The notes: a model not told the origin generated them from the letters alone. Shown: positions 30,423 through 38,765, counted from the stretch's first letter. The stretch is 64,000 nucleotides of DNA from Synechococcus sp. CBW1108 (GCF_015840335.1 NZ_CP060395.1:1426001-1490000), one strand, 5' to 3'. Translations and numbers: made by a program.

Positions 30423-30448
30423 GGAGGTTGTACAGATGTACAACCTCC
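30423..30448. promoter_or_regulatory. TGTACA palindromic operator Y2 upstream of the Phd-type antitoxin
   Basis: A perfect 12-base inverted repeat GGAGGTTGTACA with a 2-base centre lies 39 bases before the antitoxin start. Two TGTACA hexamers in a palindrome are the known core of YefM operators (E. coli yefM-yoeB). Autoregulation by the adjacent antitoxin is therefore likely. Related palindromes recur without a matching antitoxin in the island further right. Confidence 0.7.
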
Positions 30449-30487
30449 TCGAGAGCCCTGGATCAACCCCCTACCGATCCCGCCGCC

Positions 30488-30691
30488 ATGACCACCGTTC
30501 CACTGGCACAGGCTCGCCAACAGCTCTCCGGATTGGTTGATCGCGTGCGGGCCGGTGAGCCGGTGGTGATTAGTCGCCATGGCAAGCCGGTGGCGCGGCT
30601 GGTTTTTGAGCCCTCGGCCGATCCCACGGCCCAGCAGTGGCTTGAGCGCTTACGTCGCCTGCACCACGAGGCAAGCCATGGAGCCGTTTGA
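30488..30691 (+). CDS. Phd/YefM-family antitoxin
   Basis: The 67-residue protein (MTTVPLAQARQQLSGLVDRV, then GEPVVISRHGKPVARLVF) has the Phd/YefM fold signature: an AR..L..L helix followed by VVIS.HGKPVA. It would bind the upstream TGTACA palindrome and neutralise the toxin whose gene overlaps its end by 14 bases. The ATG is the only start consistent with the family. Confidence 0.88.
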   Translation: MTTVPLAQARQQLSGLVDRVRAGEPVVISRHGKPVARLVFEPSADPTAQQWLERLRRLHHEASHGAV

Positions 30692-30998
30692 TCCCTGGCG
30701 GCGGATGGGCAGCCATGGCCGGCTGCTCGATGTCTCCTTGTTGCGGGCACTGCTGGTGCCGGGGCCTGACGGGGCTGCAGCACTGGATTGGTTGGAGCAG
30801 GTGGACGGTGGCCTGCTGATGGTGAGTGCCTGGAGCGTGCTGGAGTTTGAGGAGGAGCTCACTGGCTTGCCGCAACGTGAGCTTCTGGATGCCTTTCTCG
30901 CCGAGCGTTGCCCGGTGGTGTGTTTCGAGTCTGACGACTTTGCGATGGTGCGTCACTGGCAGCGCTATCGACCTGGCCTGGCGGCGCTGCTGGCCTGA
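30678..30998 (+). CDS. Short PIN-like putative toxin
   Basis: The 106-residue protein overlaps the antitoxin by 14 bases, typical of toxin-antitoxin pairs. GRLLDVSLLRALLVPG and LLMVSAWSVLEFEEELTGLP resemble the N-terminal halves of PIN nucleases (first Asp, then Glu). The C-terminus (CFESDDFAMVRHWQRYRPGL) ends before the usual D-A-x-I-A and T-x-N-x-x-D-F motifs, so it is either truncated and inactive or an atypical type. Confidence 0.6.
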   Translation: MEPFDPWRRMGSHGRLLDVSLLRALLVPGPDGAAALDWLEQVDGGLLMVSAWSVLEFEEELTGLPQRELLDAFLAERCPVVCFESDDFAMVRHWQRYRPGLAALLA

Positions 30999-31002
30999 TG
31001 TC

Positions 31003-31470
31003 TTACCCGGTGGAGGAGCTCTGTTTCACCAGCAGCTCCTGGGGGGCGGCGTCGCTGAAGCCCAGCTGCCGGTAGAAGCTGGCGCTGTTGGTGGTCATCA
31101 GGTAGGTGCGGGTCACGCCGCGCAGGGCTGGGGCCGCCAGTAGGGCCTCCACCAACTGGCGGCCCAGCCCCTGGCCCTGGAGGTCTGGCGGGATCACCAC
31201 ATCCCAGAGCACGGCGCGGAAGACGCCATCGCTGCTGGCCCGCCCGAATCCCACCAACCGCTTGCCGCGCCAGATGCTCACCACCGCCGCACTGCCGGCC
31301 AGCATCTGGCGCAGCTGGCCGAGGCTGCGCCCCTGGGCCCAGAAGGCGTGCTGGTTGAGGAGCCGTTGCAGCTTCCACAGCCCGCGGCTCGGCCACAGGC
31401 CCGGGCCCAGCCCCAGCCAGCGCAGGCCGGGTGCCCCTGGGGCATGGATCAGGAGGCGCGGTGCGTCCAT
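31003..31470 (-). CDS. GNAT-family N-acetyltransferase
   Basis: The 155-residue protein has the acetyl-CoA site [20 protein letters not shown] (motif A, Q/RxxGxG) and the C-terminal [16 protein letters not shown]. The substrate is not evident. Its ATG (31470-31468) shares bases with the chosen rfbA start on the other strand, so the promoters must lie inside each other's coding regions or a later start is used. The DALP-type neighbours give no functional clue. Confidence 0.82.
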   Translation of the reverse strand: MDAPRLLIHAPGAPGLRWLGLGPGLWPSRGLWKLQRLLNQHAFWAQGRSLGQLRQMLAGSAAVVSIWRGKRLVGFGRASSDGVFRAVLWDVVIPPDLQGQGLGRQLVEALLAAPALRGVTRTYLMTTNSASFYRQLGFSDAAPQELLVKQSSSTG

Positions 31471-32389
31471 GGCAGCATTACCCGGAGACAAAGGGCGATC
31501 GGTGCAGCAGCGCAAGGGCATCATCCTGGCCGGGGGCAGTGGCACCCGGTTGCACCCGATCACCCAGGCGGTGAGCAAGCAGTTGCTGCCGGTCTTCGAC
31601 AAGCCGATGGTCTACTACCCGCTCAGCACCCTGATGCTGGCGGGGATCCGGGAGGTGCTGATCATTACCACCCCCCACGACCGGGCCGCCTTTGAGCGGC
31701 TGCTCGGCGATGGTTCCGCCTGGGGCATGGCCATTGAGTACGCCGTGCAGGCCAACCCTGATGGGCTGGCCCAGGCCTTTTTGATCGGCGCCGATTTCCT
31801 CGCAGGTGCGCCGGCGGCCCTGGTGCTGGGCGACAACCTGTTCCATGGTCACGACCTCAGCCCCCAGCTGCAGGCCACCAATGGCGGCAGGGCGGGGGCC
31901 ACGGTGTTTGCCTACCCGGTGCGCGATCCCGAGCGCTACGGCGTGGTGGAGTTTGCCGCCGATGGGCGGGTGCTGAGCATTGAGGAGAAGCCCGCCAAAC
32001 CCCGCTCCCGCTTTGCGGTGACCGGCCTCTATTTCTACGACGACACCGTGGTGGAGCGGGCGCGGCGGGTGCTGCCCTCGGCCCGCGGCGAGCTGGAGAT
32101 CACCGACCTCAACAGCCAGTATCTGGAGGAGGGGCTGCTGCAGGTGGAACTGATGGGCCGCGGCATGGCCTGGCTCGATACGGGCACCTGCGATTCCCTG
32201 CATGAGGCCGGCAGCTACATCCGCACCCTGGAACACCGCCAGGGACTGAAGGTGGGCTGCCCGGAGGAGGTGGCCTGGCGGATGGGCTGGATCAGCGGCG
32301 CCCAGCTCGAGGCCCTGGCCCTGGCATTGCGCAAGAGCGGCTACGGCGATTATTTATTGCAGCTGCTGGAGAGTGGCGATGCGGGCTGA
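31469..32389 (+). CDS. rfbA: Glucose-1-phosphate thymidylyltransferase
   Basis: The enzyme makes dTDP-glucose, first step to dTDP-L-rhamnose. It has the pyrophosphorylase signature [44 protein letters not shown], and [10 protein letters not shown]. The ATG at 31469 gives 306 residues; a GTG at 31502 gives 295, nearer the usual 290-295, and would remove the overlap with the divergent GNAT gene. It heads the rfbA-rfbC-rfbB-rfbD set. Confidence 0.96.
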   Translation: MAALPGDKGRSVQQRKGIILAGGSGTRLHPITQAVSKQLLPVFDKPMVYYPLSTLMLAGIREVLIITTPHDRAAFERLLGDGSAWGMAIEYAVQANPDGLAQAFLIGADFLAGAPAALVLGDNLFHGHDLSPQLQATNGGRAGATVFAYPVRDPERYGVVEFAADGRVLSIEEKPAKPRSRFAVTGLYFYDDTVVERARRVLPSARGELEITDLNSQYLEEGLLQVELMGRGMAWLDTGTCDSLHEAGSYIRTLEHRQGLKVGCPEEVAWRMGWISGAQLEALALALRKSGYGDYLLQLLESGDAG

Positions 32390-32969
32390 GTCGTTGCGGG
32401 GTTCCGGTGGGGCCGTGGTGGAGGGTCCCCTGCTGCTGACGCCCCAGGTGTTCGGCGACGATCGCGGCTTTTTCCTGGAGAGCTGGAATGGGGAGCGCTG
32501 GCAGGAGCTGCTGGCGGCCCATGGCCAGAGCCCCGTGCCCTTCGTGCAGGACAACCACTCCCGCTCGGCCCGGGGCGTGCTGCGCGGGCTGCACTGGCAG
32601 CTGCCGCCCCACCCCCAGGCCAAGTTGGTGCGTTGCGTGCTGGGGTCGATCTTTGATGTGGCAGTGGATCTGCGCCGTGGCTCGCCCAGCTTCGGCCAGT
32701 GGTTGGGGGCTGAGCTGAGCGCCGCCAATCACCAGCAGCTCTGGGTCCCGGTGGGCTTCGCCCACGGCTTCCTCACCCTCAGCGAGCACGCCGAAGTGCT
32801 CTACAAGACCACCGACTTCTGGAGCCGCAGCTGTGAGCGGGCCCTGCGCTGGGACGATCCCGACCTGGCGATTAGCTGGCCCCAGCTGGAGACTGCCCCC
32901 CTGCTTTCCGAGAAGGATGGGGCGGCCCCGCTGCTGGCGGAGCTGGGCGCCGCCGATCGGTTCGACTGA
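32379..32969 (+). CDS. rfbC: dTDP-4-dehydrorhamnose 3,5-epimerase
   Basis: The cupin-fold epimerase is the third step of rhamnose synthesis. It shows [38 protein letters not shown] with the catalytic His region, [18 protein letters not shown] and [15 protein letters not shown]. The ATG at 32379 has GGAG at a 7-base spacing, better than the GTG at 32373. It overlaps rfbA by 11 bases. Confidence 0.95.
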   Translation: MRAESLRGSGGAVVEGPLLLTPQVFGDDRGFFLESWNGERWQELLAAHGQSPVPFVQDNHSRSARGVLRGLHWQLPPHPQAKLVRCVLGSIFDVAVDLRRGSPSFGQWLGAELSAANHQQLWVPVGFAHGFLTLSEHAEVLYKTTDFWSRSCERALRWDDPDLAISWPQLETAPLLSEKDGAAPLLAELGAADRFD

Positions 32970-33148
32970 GCTTGGGGATTAACAGGCATCCCGACCTAAC
33001 AGGCATTGCGACTTATTAATGCTGAATTGGCGAAAGCCTGTTGACCCCGGCGCGGGCTTGGGCAGGGGCTGCTGGCTCTATTGCGATTGGCTGGCTGGAT
33101 CGATATAACTCTGCTGATACGAGCCGCGCCGTTCCGGCAAGGGGGCTG

Positions 33149-33526
33149 ATGATAAATAAATTCATTGCGCTGCTCGATCGCTGGATTGCGGCTTCCAGTG
33201 GTGCTGACCGCCGGATTGAGGAGCTCGAAGCCCTGCACCGCAAGGGTCTCTATGCCATTCGCCACTCCCCCGAGGTGGATGTGGCCCCAGCTGACTACTG
33301 CGAAGCGGCTGGCCTTCCCCGCGGCACCCACTGGCCGGTGGTGGTGGCTGCCGTGCTCGATGAGGTGTCCAACAGCCAGCAGAGCCACACCGTTGAAACC
33401 CTCAGGGCCCTGGTGCAGGCAAATTTCCTCAGCCAGCAGGGGATGGAGCGCACCCTTGCCTTCATGGCCAAAGCAAACCCTGTTGTCAAAACCCTGATCT
33501 TCGACCGCCGACTGGATGCCGCCTGA
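33149..33526 (+). CDS. Small hypothetical protein inside the rhamnose operon
   Basis: The 125-residue protein starts MINKFIALLDRWIAASSGAD and is helical and charged, without signal or membrane segments (EELEALHRKGLYAIRHSPEV, HTVETLRALVQANFLSQQGM). I do not recognise a family. It lies between rfbC and rfbB on the same strand, with a 179-base gap before it that contains a short direct repeat (AACAGGCAT) and a possible promoter. The rhamnose context may be incidental. Confidence 0.5.
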   Translation: MINKFIALLDRWIAASSGADRRIEELEALHRKGLYAIRHSPEVDVAPADYCEAAGLPRGTHWPVVVAAVLDEVSNSQQSHTVETLRALVQANFLSQQGMERTLAFMAKANPVVKTLIFDRRLDAA

Positions 33527-33536
33527 GCCTGAATTT

Positions 33537-34643
33537 ATGATGACTGACCTGCTCCCTGCCGGTATTAATCGGGTGCTGGTGACCGGCGGCGCCGGCTTCA
33601 TCGGCGGGGCGGTGGTGCGCCGCCTGCTGCGCGATACGACCGCGGCCGTGTTCAACCTCGACAAGGTCGGCTACGCCAGCGACCTGACCAGCATCGGCCC
33701 TAACCCGCGCCACCAGCTCCTGAAGGTGGACCTCGCCGACGCGGCCGCCACGGCCGAGGCCGTGTGCGCGGCTGACCCGGACCTGGTGATGCACCTGGCG
33801 GCGGAAAGCCATGTGGACCGCTCAATCGATGGGCCCGGCGCCTTCATTGAGAGCAATGTGACGGGCAGCTTCAACCTGCTGCAGGCGGTGCGGACCCACT
33901 GGGAAGCCCTGGCCAGCGAGCGACAGGGGCGCTTTCGCTTCCACCACATCAGTACCGATGAGGTGTTCGGCTCCCTGGGGCCCGAGGGTCGCTTTTCAGA
34001 AACCACCCCCTACGACCCCCGCAGCCCCTACTCGGCGAGCAAGGCGGCGAGCGATCACCTGGTGAGCGCCTGGCACCACACCTATGGCCTGCCGGTGGTG
34101 CTCACCAACTGCTCCAACAACTACGGCCCCTGGCAGTTCCCCGAGAAGCTGATCCCGGTGGTGATCCTCAAGGCGGCGGCGGGCGAGCCGATTCCGCTCT
34201 ACGGCGATGGCGCCAACGTGCGCGACTGGCTCTATGTGGAAGACCACGTGGAGGCCCTGCTGCTGGCGGCAACCCGGGGACGCCTGGGCCAGAGCTACTG
34301 CGTGGGCGGGGCAGGCGACCATGGCAGCCCGAGCGAACGCACCAACAAGCAAGTGGTGGAGGCGATCTGCAGCCTGATGGATCAGCTGCGGCCTGAGGGC
34401 GCCCCCCATGGACGCCTGATCACGCCGGTGACCGATCGCCCCGGCCACGACCGGCGCTACGCGATCGATGCGGCCAAGATCACCAGCGAACTGGGCTGGC
34501 GGCCTGGCCACAGCTTCGAAGCGGGCCTTGGGGCAACGGTGCGCTGGTATCTCGACAACCTGGCCTGGTGTGGGCGGGTGCAGGCCCAGGCCGGCTACCA
34601 GGGCCAGCGGATCGGCACCAGGGCGCCTGGCCTGCCAGCGTGA
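33537..34643 (+). CDS. rfbB: dTDP-glucose 4,6-dehydratase
   Basis: The 368-residue short-chain dehydrogenase makes dTDP-4-keto-6-deoxyglucose. It has RVLVTGGAGFIGGAVVRRLL, LDKVGYASDL, MHLAAESHVDRSIDG, FHHISTDEVFGSLG (Thr-Asp-Glu catalytic triad), the YSASK motif and NNYGPWQFPEKLIPV. The start at 33537 or 33540 avoids overlap with the preceding gene; an ATG at 33516 is also in frame. Confidence 0.96.
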   Translation: MMTDLLPAGINRVLVTGGAGFIGGAVVRRLLRDTTAAVFNLDKVGYASDLTSIGPNPRHQLLKVDLADAAATAEAVCAADPDLVMHLAAESHVDRSIDGPGAFIESNVTGSFNLLQAVRTHWEALASERQGRFRFHHISTDEVFGSLGPEGRFSETTPYDPRSPYSASKAASDHLVSAWHHTYGLPVVLTNCSNNYGPWQFPEKLIPVVILKAAAGEPIPLYGDGANVRDWLYVEDHVEALLLAATRGRLGQSYCVGGAGDHGSPSERTNKQVVEAICSLMDQLRPEGAPHGRLITPVTDRPGHDRRYAIDAAKITSELGWRPGHSFEAGLGATVRWYLDNLAWCGRVQAQAGYQGQRIGTRAPGLPA

Positions 34644-34661
34644 GGTTGTGAAGGTGAGCTT

Positions 34662-35555
34662 GTGAAGGTATTGCTCACCGGCGCTGCCGGCCAGCTGGGC
34701 CAGGCCCTGATCCACTCCAGGCCCGAGGGTGTCGGGCTGATTGCCTGCGGCCGGGCCGAGCTGGACCTGGCCGATCCGCAGGCCTGCGCCGCGGCGGTGC
34801 GGTTGCACCGGCCGGCCTGGGTGCTCAATGCCGGCGCCTATACGGCGGTGGATAGGGCCGAAAGCGAGCCGGAGCTGGCCCAGGCCGTCAATGGCGGCGC
34901 TCCGGCGGCCTTTGCTGAAGCGCTGGCGTCCACGGGGGGCCGGTTGCTGCAGGTGAGCACAGACTTTGTCTTCAACGGCGCCCAGGGTTCCCCCTACCGG
35001 CCCGACCAGCCCCTCGATCCGCTCGGGGTGTATGGCGCCAGCAAGGCCGCCGGCGAGGTGGCGGCGCTGCAGTTGGCCGGTGCCCGGGTGCTGCGCACCA
35101 GCTGGGTGTACGGCCCGGTGGGTCAGAACTTTTGCCGCACCATGCTGCGGCTCCACCGCGAGCGGCCCCAGATTGGCGTGGTGGCCGACCAGGTGGGGTG
35201 CCCCACCAGCACCCACACCCTGGCGGCGGCCTGCTGGCGGGCGATCGGTCTGGGGGCCCCCGCCGGCGCCGACCAACCGCGGATCTTGCATTGGAGCGAT
35301 GCCGGCGCGGCCAGTTGGTATGACTTTGCGGTGGCGATCGGCGAGCTGGGCGTGGCGGCTGGCCTGCTGGAGCGGGCCGCCAGCGTGCGGCCCCTCACCA
35401 GCGCCGAATACCCCACCCCGGCCCAGCGCCCCAGCTACTCCTTGCTCGACTGCAGCGCCAGCCGGGCCGCCCTGGGGCTCGAGCCCCAACATTGGCGAGC
35501 GGCCCTGGCTGAGGTGTTGGGAGTGGTCTTGGCTGAGGTGAGGCCGGCGAGCTGA
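34662..35555 (+). CDS. rfbD: dTDP-4-dehydrorhamnose reductase
   Basis: The 297-residue reductase gives dTDP-L-rhamnose. It starts at GTG (MKVLLTGAAGQLGQALIHS) with GGTGAG just upstream, and has VLNAGAYTAVDRAESEPELA, LLQVSTDFVFNG, the YGASKAAGE motif and LRTSWVYGPVGQNF. It ends the rhamnose set. Confidence 0.95.
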   Translation: MKVLLTGAAGQLGQALIHSRPEGVGLIACGRAELDLADPQACAAAVRLHRPAWVLNAGAYTAVDRAESEPELAQAVNGGAPAAFAEALASTGGRLLQVSTDFVFNGAQGSPYRPDQPLDPLGVYGASKAAGEVAALQLAGARVLRTSWVYGPVGQNFCRTMLRLHRERPQIGVVADQVGCPTSTHTLAAACWRAIGLGAPAGADQPRILHWSDAGAASWYDFAVAIGELGVAAGLLERAASVRPLTSAEYPTPAQRPSYSLLDCSASRAALGLEPQHWRAALAEVLGVVLAEVRPAS

Positions 35556-35693
35556 GCCGGGGGGCAGCCAGCTGCTGTCGTTGTGCCCATGGCCGTAATT
35601 GGTCAGGGCGAATTGCTAATCCCTTTGCTAACCCCTAGTCTTGACCATCCATTGGCTAGCCGAAGGGGGTGCCAAGCAAGCAAACAACCGGCG

Positions 35694-36617
35694 ATGGCCG
35701 CCACTATCTATCTGCACTGGGCCGCGACGGCCTACACCTGGGTGCGCAGCGGGCTCTACCACTCGATCATCCGAGGCGATGGCCAGGTGCAGCGGCTGCA
35801 CAGCTACGCGGTGGACCTGCCGGCCCACACCTGGCGGCGCAACAGCAATGCGATTGCCCTGAGCTGCGCCTGCATGGGCGGGCGCCCCGATCCCTGGACC
35901 ATTCCGCCCACCCCCATGCAGCTGGAGGCCCTCTGCCAGGAGGCCGCCGCCGTGGCCCGCAGCTGGGGCTGGGATGCAGGCGCCATCACCATCCAGCGGC
36001 TGATGACCCACGCCGAGGCCGCCGCCAACCGCGACGGGCGCCAGCCCCACGACAACTACGGCCCAGTGATCTGGGGCGGCACCGGCGAGCGCTGGGACCT
36101 TCTTCAGCTGGAGAAGGGCGGCCCGCCCACCGGCGGTGAGCAGTTGCGCCAGCGGGTGCGCCAGATCCTGCGGGGCGAGGCGGGTGCAGCGGGTGCGACG
36201 GGTGCTTCGGGTGCGGAGATGGCGCCTGATCCTGAGCCTTTGCAGTTTGTGCGCAGCAGCGTCATCCAGGCGCGCGGCGAGCCCCTGGCAACCGCGATCG
36301 ATGAGCATGGCAGCAGTTGGGCCCTGGCCGCCGAGCTGCTTGAGCGCTACGGGCTTGCGTTTGAGTGGGATGGGCAGCGCCGCCGGATTATCGTGGGCGC
36401 CCTCGATGTGGTGCCGCTTTTCCGGGAGGATGCGGTGCAGGCTTCGGTGGGCTGGCCGCTGGTGGAGATCACGCTGCAGCAGGCCCTGGCGCCGGTAATC
36501 CTGCGGGGGATCCTGCGCGAGGGGCGGGCCTGGTGTCGGGTGCTGGAGTTTGCCGAGGAGTTTGGGATCAGCGCCAGCTTCGATCCCTTTGCCCTGGCCG
36601 AGCGTCGCGGCGGCTGA
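35694..36617 (+). CDS. N-acetylmuramoyl-L-alanine amidase-like protein (endolysin-like)
   Basis: The 307-residue protein starts at the ATG for MAATIYLHWAATAYTW. Residues 1-150 resemble Amidase_2/PGRP folds: a first His in IYLHW, then NSNAIALSCACMGG, PPTPMQLEALCQEAAAVARS, a second His in RLMTHAEAAAN, and ERWDLLQLEKGG, where the Asp would be the third zinc ligand. A short Gly-Ala-Thr linker (near residue 165) joins a C-terminal region with YGLAFEWDGQRRRIIVGALD. This looks like a phage-type endolysin, but no other phage genes are nearby. No signal peptide is visible. Confidence 0.65.
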   Translation: MAATIYLHWAATAYTWVRSGLYHSIIRGDGQVQRLHSYAVDLPAHTWRRNSNAIALSCACMGGRPDPWTIPPTPMQLEALCQEAAAVARSWGWDAGAITIQRLMTHAEAAANRDGRQPHDNYGPVIWGGTGERWDLLQLEKGGPPTGGEQLRQRVRQILRGEAGAAGATGASGAEMAPDPEPLQFVRSSVIQARGEPLATAIDEHGSSWALAAELLERYGLAFEWDGQRRRIIVGALDVVPLFREDAVQASVGWPLVEITLQQALAPVILRGILREGRAWCRVLEFAEEFGISASFDPFALAERRGG

Positions 36618-36634
36618 GGGGCAATTCAGGGTTC

Positions 36635-36664
36635 GGAACCGTATTTGGAACCGTATTTGGAACT
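36635..36664. repeat. Short tandem repeat, 12-base unit
   Basis: The unit GGAACCGTATTT is present twice and then begins a third time (GGAAC). It lies just after the amidase-like gene, at the left boundary of the accessory island. Confidence 0.7.
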
Positions 36665-36722
36665 GGGCTCGGAGCTGGGAGCGGTCAGCTCAGGCACTGT
36701 CAGCCCCTGTTGGGGCCAGCGA

Positions 36723-37124
36723 TCAACGGAGCCACTCCTGCGGAAGATCGACAATCGCGCGGAACTCGGGATCCTTGTGCAACAGGGTGGCGCCCACCTG
36801 CTGCGCCGCCGCAGCGATCCAGGCATCGGCCAGCGAGAGCGAGTGACGCGTCTTGATGCTGGCGGCTTGTTCCAGCAGACGCTCTGAGGCCTCCACCCAG
36901 CGCAGCGGCAGGGCCTTGAGTTGCTCATAGGCCAGGCGGCCGGCGCGCTCGTCCTCGTCTTTCCACACGCGGTAGAGCACCTCCATCCGGCTTAGAAAGC
37001 AGGCGTAGCAGCGGTCGGGTTGCTCCAAGGTCTGTTCGACCCGTTCGGCGCCCGGTTCGTCGTCGCGCAGCGTGAGCAGCGCCGAGGTGTCGAGCAGGAG
37101 CAGCGATCCCATCTGGCGGGTCAT
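36723..37124 (-). CDS. VapC-type PIN-domain toxin
   Basis: The 133-residue PIN nuclease has the four acidic sites visible: Asp in LLLLDTSALLTLRD, Glu in FLSRMEVLYRVW, Asp in LSLADAWIAAAAQQV, and the C-terminal LLHKDPEFRAIVD. VapC toxins cleave tRNA or rRNA. Its start overlaps the antitoxin stop by 4 bases (ATGA). The ATG at 37124 is used; MGSLLLLD four codons later is possible. Confidence 0.92.
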   Translation of the reverse strand: MTRQMGSLLLLDTSALLTLRDDEPGAERVEQTLEQPDRCYACFLSRMEVLYRVWKDEDERAGRLAYEQLKALPLRWVEASERLLEQAASIKTRHSLSLADAWIAAAAQQVGATLLHKDPEFRAIVDLPQEWLR

Positions 37125-37354
37125 TCATCTGCCAGCCGCTCGGCTTCGCGATCGGCCAGCAGGCGTTGGCTGGAGCCGCTACGGCGGCCCATGCCACGGA
37201 AGGCTTTCACAGGGGAGGGATCCACCGGTACCACCCGGATGGAGCCATCGGCCTCCACGATCCATTCCAGGCGCTGGGCTGGCCCAAGGGAGAAGCGCGT
37301 CCGAATGGCGGCCGGGATCACGGTTTGCCCGCGAGCTGTGATGGTGCTGCGCAT
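37121..37354 (-). CDS. AbrB/MazE-type antitoxin of the VapBC pair
   Basis: The 77-residue protein has the swapped-hairpin AbrB signature MRSTITARGQTVIPAAIRTR, LEWIVEADGSIRVVPV, and a toxin-binding tail (GSSQRLLADREAERLADE). It precedes the PIN gene with a 4-base overlap and would autoregulate from the AT-rich sequence upstream of its start (37355-37395). Confidence 0.9.
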   Translation of the reverse strand: MRSTITARGQTVIPAAIRTRFSLGPAQRLEWIVEADGSIRVVPVDPSPVKAFRGMGRRSGSSQRLLADREAERLADE

Positions 37355-37664
37355 GGCCGAATTCCGGCGTGTGAATTACCAAATTCTATCTTTGATCATT
37401 CATGGCTTCGGCTTGCCCAATGGCAAATGGCCGCTTCTCCTGGGCTATGAGCACCTGGCTGTGGACCAGCAGCTGGCTGTCCATTGGCGGAAGCCCTGTT
37501 GCTCCATCAAATCCGCTGGGCAGCACCGACCTGCGGCACCTGTTTGTGCTCCCAGAGGCGATGGCGCTGATGTCAGGCGCAGAGGTGTTGCGGCTGGCAA
37601 ACAGCGGCCTCTGCAGTCTCACGGCCTTCCCGGACCTGGCCATGCCTCTCGATTGGCTGCTGAC
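37355..37664. other. Intergenic stretch with an unassigned open frame
   Basis: The first 40 bases are AT-rich and probably hold the antitoxin promoter on the minus strand. The rest has an open plus-strand frame from 37402 that runs into repeat E1 and stops at 37692 (96 codons, MASACPMANGRFSWAM...). It resembles nothing I know and ends in the Fic-derived EPEGFEGE motif, so I regard it as a relic. Its last part (TAFPDLAMPLDWLL) recurs near 38720, 52880 and 57240. Confidence 0.45.
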
Positions 37665-37702
37665 TGAACCCGAAGGGTTCGAAGGGGAATGACCCTGGGT
37701 CA
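37665..37702. repeat. Double-palindrome repeat E1
   Basis: The element contains the inverted repeat GAACCCGAAGGGTTC, a GAAGGGGAA spacer, and a second palindrome TGACCCTGGGTCA. Eight copies occur between 37.6 and 57.3 kb. Read on the plus strand it encodes EPEGFEGE then stop, which matches the Fic-type coding sequence at 46031. Confidence 0.85.
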
Positions 37703-37726
37703 AGCTCGTTGCTTGGGGGTGTCGGG

Positions 37727-37750
37727 AAATCTGTACAGCTGTACAGATTT
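37727..37750. repeat. TGTACA palindrome Y3
   Basis: A perfect 24-base palindrome with two TGTACA cores and arms AAATCTGTACAG. On the minus strand it lies immediately downstream of a protease-copy stop codon, about 25 bases before repeat E1. Confidence 0.85.
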
Positions 37751-37769
37751 TGGACGCTTTCAGCTCAGT

Positions 37770-37915
37770 CCCAGCCGGCGGGGGCGATCAGCCACGTTCA
37801 CCGGGATTCTGGGGCTTTCCGGGTTCACCGTGATCGACCGCAGCTGGGGCCGCAGCAGGAGATCCATGTAGGGCACGCACCTCGAATCCCTGCAGCTCGG
37901 GGCGGGTGGTCGGGG
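37770..37915 (-). pseudogene. Clan AA aspartic protease remnant (internal deletion)
   Basis: The minus strand keeps the family C-terminus (LLLRPQLRSITVNPESPRIP, then ADRPRRLGLS and stop) joined directly to a piece from before the active site (PELQGFEVRAL). The catalytic Asp region and the centre of the domain are missing, so no protease can be made. It lies downstream of T copy T1's end. Confidence 0.7.
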
Positions 37916-37956
37916 TAAAAGGGTTTTGCCCGCAGGGATGCCCGCCATGGATGCGT

Positions 37957-38292
37957 TCACGCCATTCCCCCATACTCCTCCAGCAACGAGATCACGTCTC
38001 GGACTCGCCTGGCGTTGCGTTCGGAGGGTTCGAGCTGGTGCCTGTGCTGGACAAGATTGCACTTGAGCTTGCTGCTGAGCTCGTCGAGCCGCTTGATCTC
38101 TTGTTCGATCGCGTAGCGCTCCATGTCGACGTCGATCGTTGGATGCCAGCTTGCTGTTCTATAGCCGCCGCCACGGCGGCAGCTGCTCCCAGGAGGTTGA
38201 CATGGGTATAAATTGGTAAAAGGTGTGATCAGGGCGAGGAGCAGGGGTGCAAAAACCGTAATCCAGCCTTGCCGGTCAAAACACAAAGTCAC
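37957..38292 (-). CDS. T-family membrane/coiled-coil protein, copy T1 (mosaic frame)
   Basis: The 111-residue open frame starts with the family helix FDRQGWITVFAPLLLALITP and ends with the family tail HRHQLEPSERNARRVRDV then ISLLEEYGGMA. In between it reads an alternative frame of the repeat (HPTIDVDMERYAIEQEIKRL) relative to T5 and T8, because of small indels before and after. The second hydrophobic segment is lost. It may still be made, but I cannot tell whether it works. Function of the family is unknown. Confidence 0.5.
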   Translation of the reverse strand: MTLCFDRQGWITVFAPLLLALITPFTNLYPCQPPGSSCRRGGGYRTASWHPTIDVDMERYAIEQEIKRLDELSSKLKCNLVQHRHQLEPSERNARRVRDVISLLEEYGGMA

Positions 38293-38424
38293 CGTAGCGA
38301 GCCCAAGCCCTCAGTACAGGAAAACTACTGGGGCATCCGTGGAATCACGGGCCAGTCGGACGGCCGGATCCAGGGCCTCGATCTGCGGCCAGAGCTGCTG
38401 CGGCGCGATTGAGCGCTCGCAGCC
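38293..38424 (-). promoter_or_regulatory. Conserved spacer (P) upstream of T1
   Basis: This stretch is repeated, with changes, upstream of most T genes (near 45780, 51240, 52205, 54460 and 56530). It includes a GTACTATCC-like block that could be a -10 element for T. In several copies a frame reading RLARDSTD..., YYPVFRVWAGYG stays open up to or past the T start, which suggests translational coupling from the upstream protease gene. In T1 this frame stops early. Confidence 0.4.
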
Positions 38425-38462
38425 TGAACCCGAAGGGTTCGAAGGGGAATGACCTTGCGTCA
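38425..38462. repeat. Double-palindrome repeat E2
   Basis: The first palindrome GAACCCGAAGGGTTC is intact; the second is degenerate (TGACCTTGCGTCA). It lies between the conserved spacer of T1 and a protease remnant, the usual position. Confidence 0.85.
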
Positions 38463-38472
38463 GGCGACCGGC

Positions 38473-38660
38473 CTACTTGGCCAGGCTCACCGGGGCTGCA
38501 GCATGTGATCGATGTCTTCCATGGGGATGACCCCCAGCAGCACCTCGTTGCCCAGCACCATGGCGCCGGTGTCCACCGGCCAGGATGACTTCGCGCTGTT
38601 CCAGCTCCCGCAGTTGCAGCTGGATGGCGATGTGGGGCCCGGTGGGGATGGTTTGGAGAA
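38473..38660 (-). pseudogene. Clan AA aspartic protease remnant
   Basis: Minus-strand pieces match the intact copy at 52381-52761: the end SLAK and stop, MEDIDHMLQP, AMVLGNEVLLGVIPMEDI and IAIQLQLRELEQREVILA. They are interrupted by deletions and frame changes, and the catalytic Asp-Ser-Gly segment is absent. A conserved flanking block (GTGGGGATGGTTTGGAGAAC) also recurs near 57090. Confidence 0.7.
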
Positions 38661-38765
38661 CAGCATTCCCCGGTGGCCTCCTGCAGGACTGATTGAGCCC
38701 ATGGGCTCCCTGCTGGCCCAAGGGCCTTCCCGGACGTGGCCATGGCTCTTGATTGGCTCGCTGAT
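38661..38765. other. Repeated spacer block
   Basis: About 100 bases containing a block (CTTCCCGGACGTGGCCATGG) that recurs near 37625, 52877 and 57236, always just left of an E repeat. It holds no gene I can support. Confidence 0.5.

Noticed and set aside
35694-36617. Prophage
   Set aside because: Apart from one amidase-like gene there are no capsid, terminase, tail or integrase genes. The holin-like gene at 18888 belongs to a family common in non-phage contexts.
37402-37692. 96-codon frame as a real gene
   Set aside because: It ends in the Fic-derived E repeat, has no recognisable domain, and parts of it recur as non-coding blocks elsewhere in the array.
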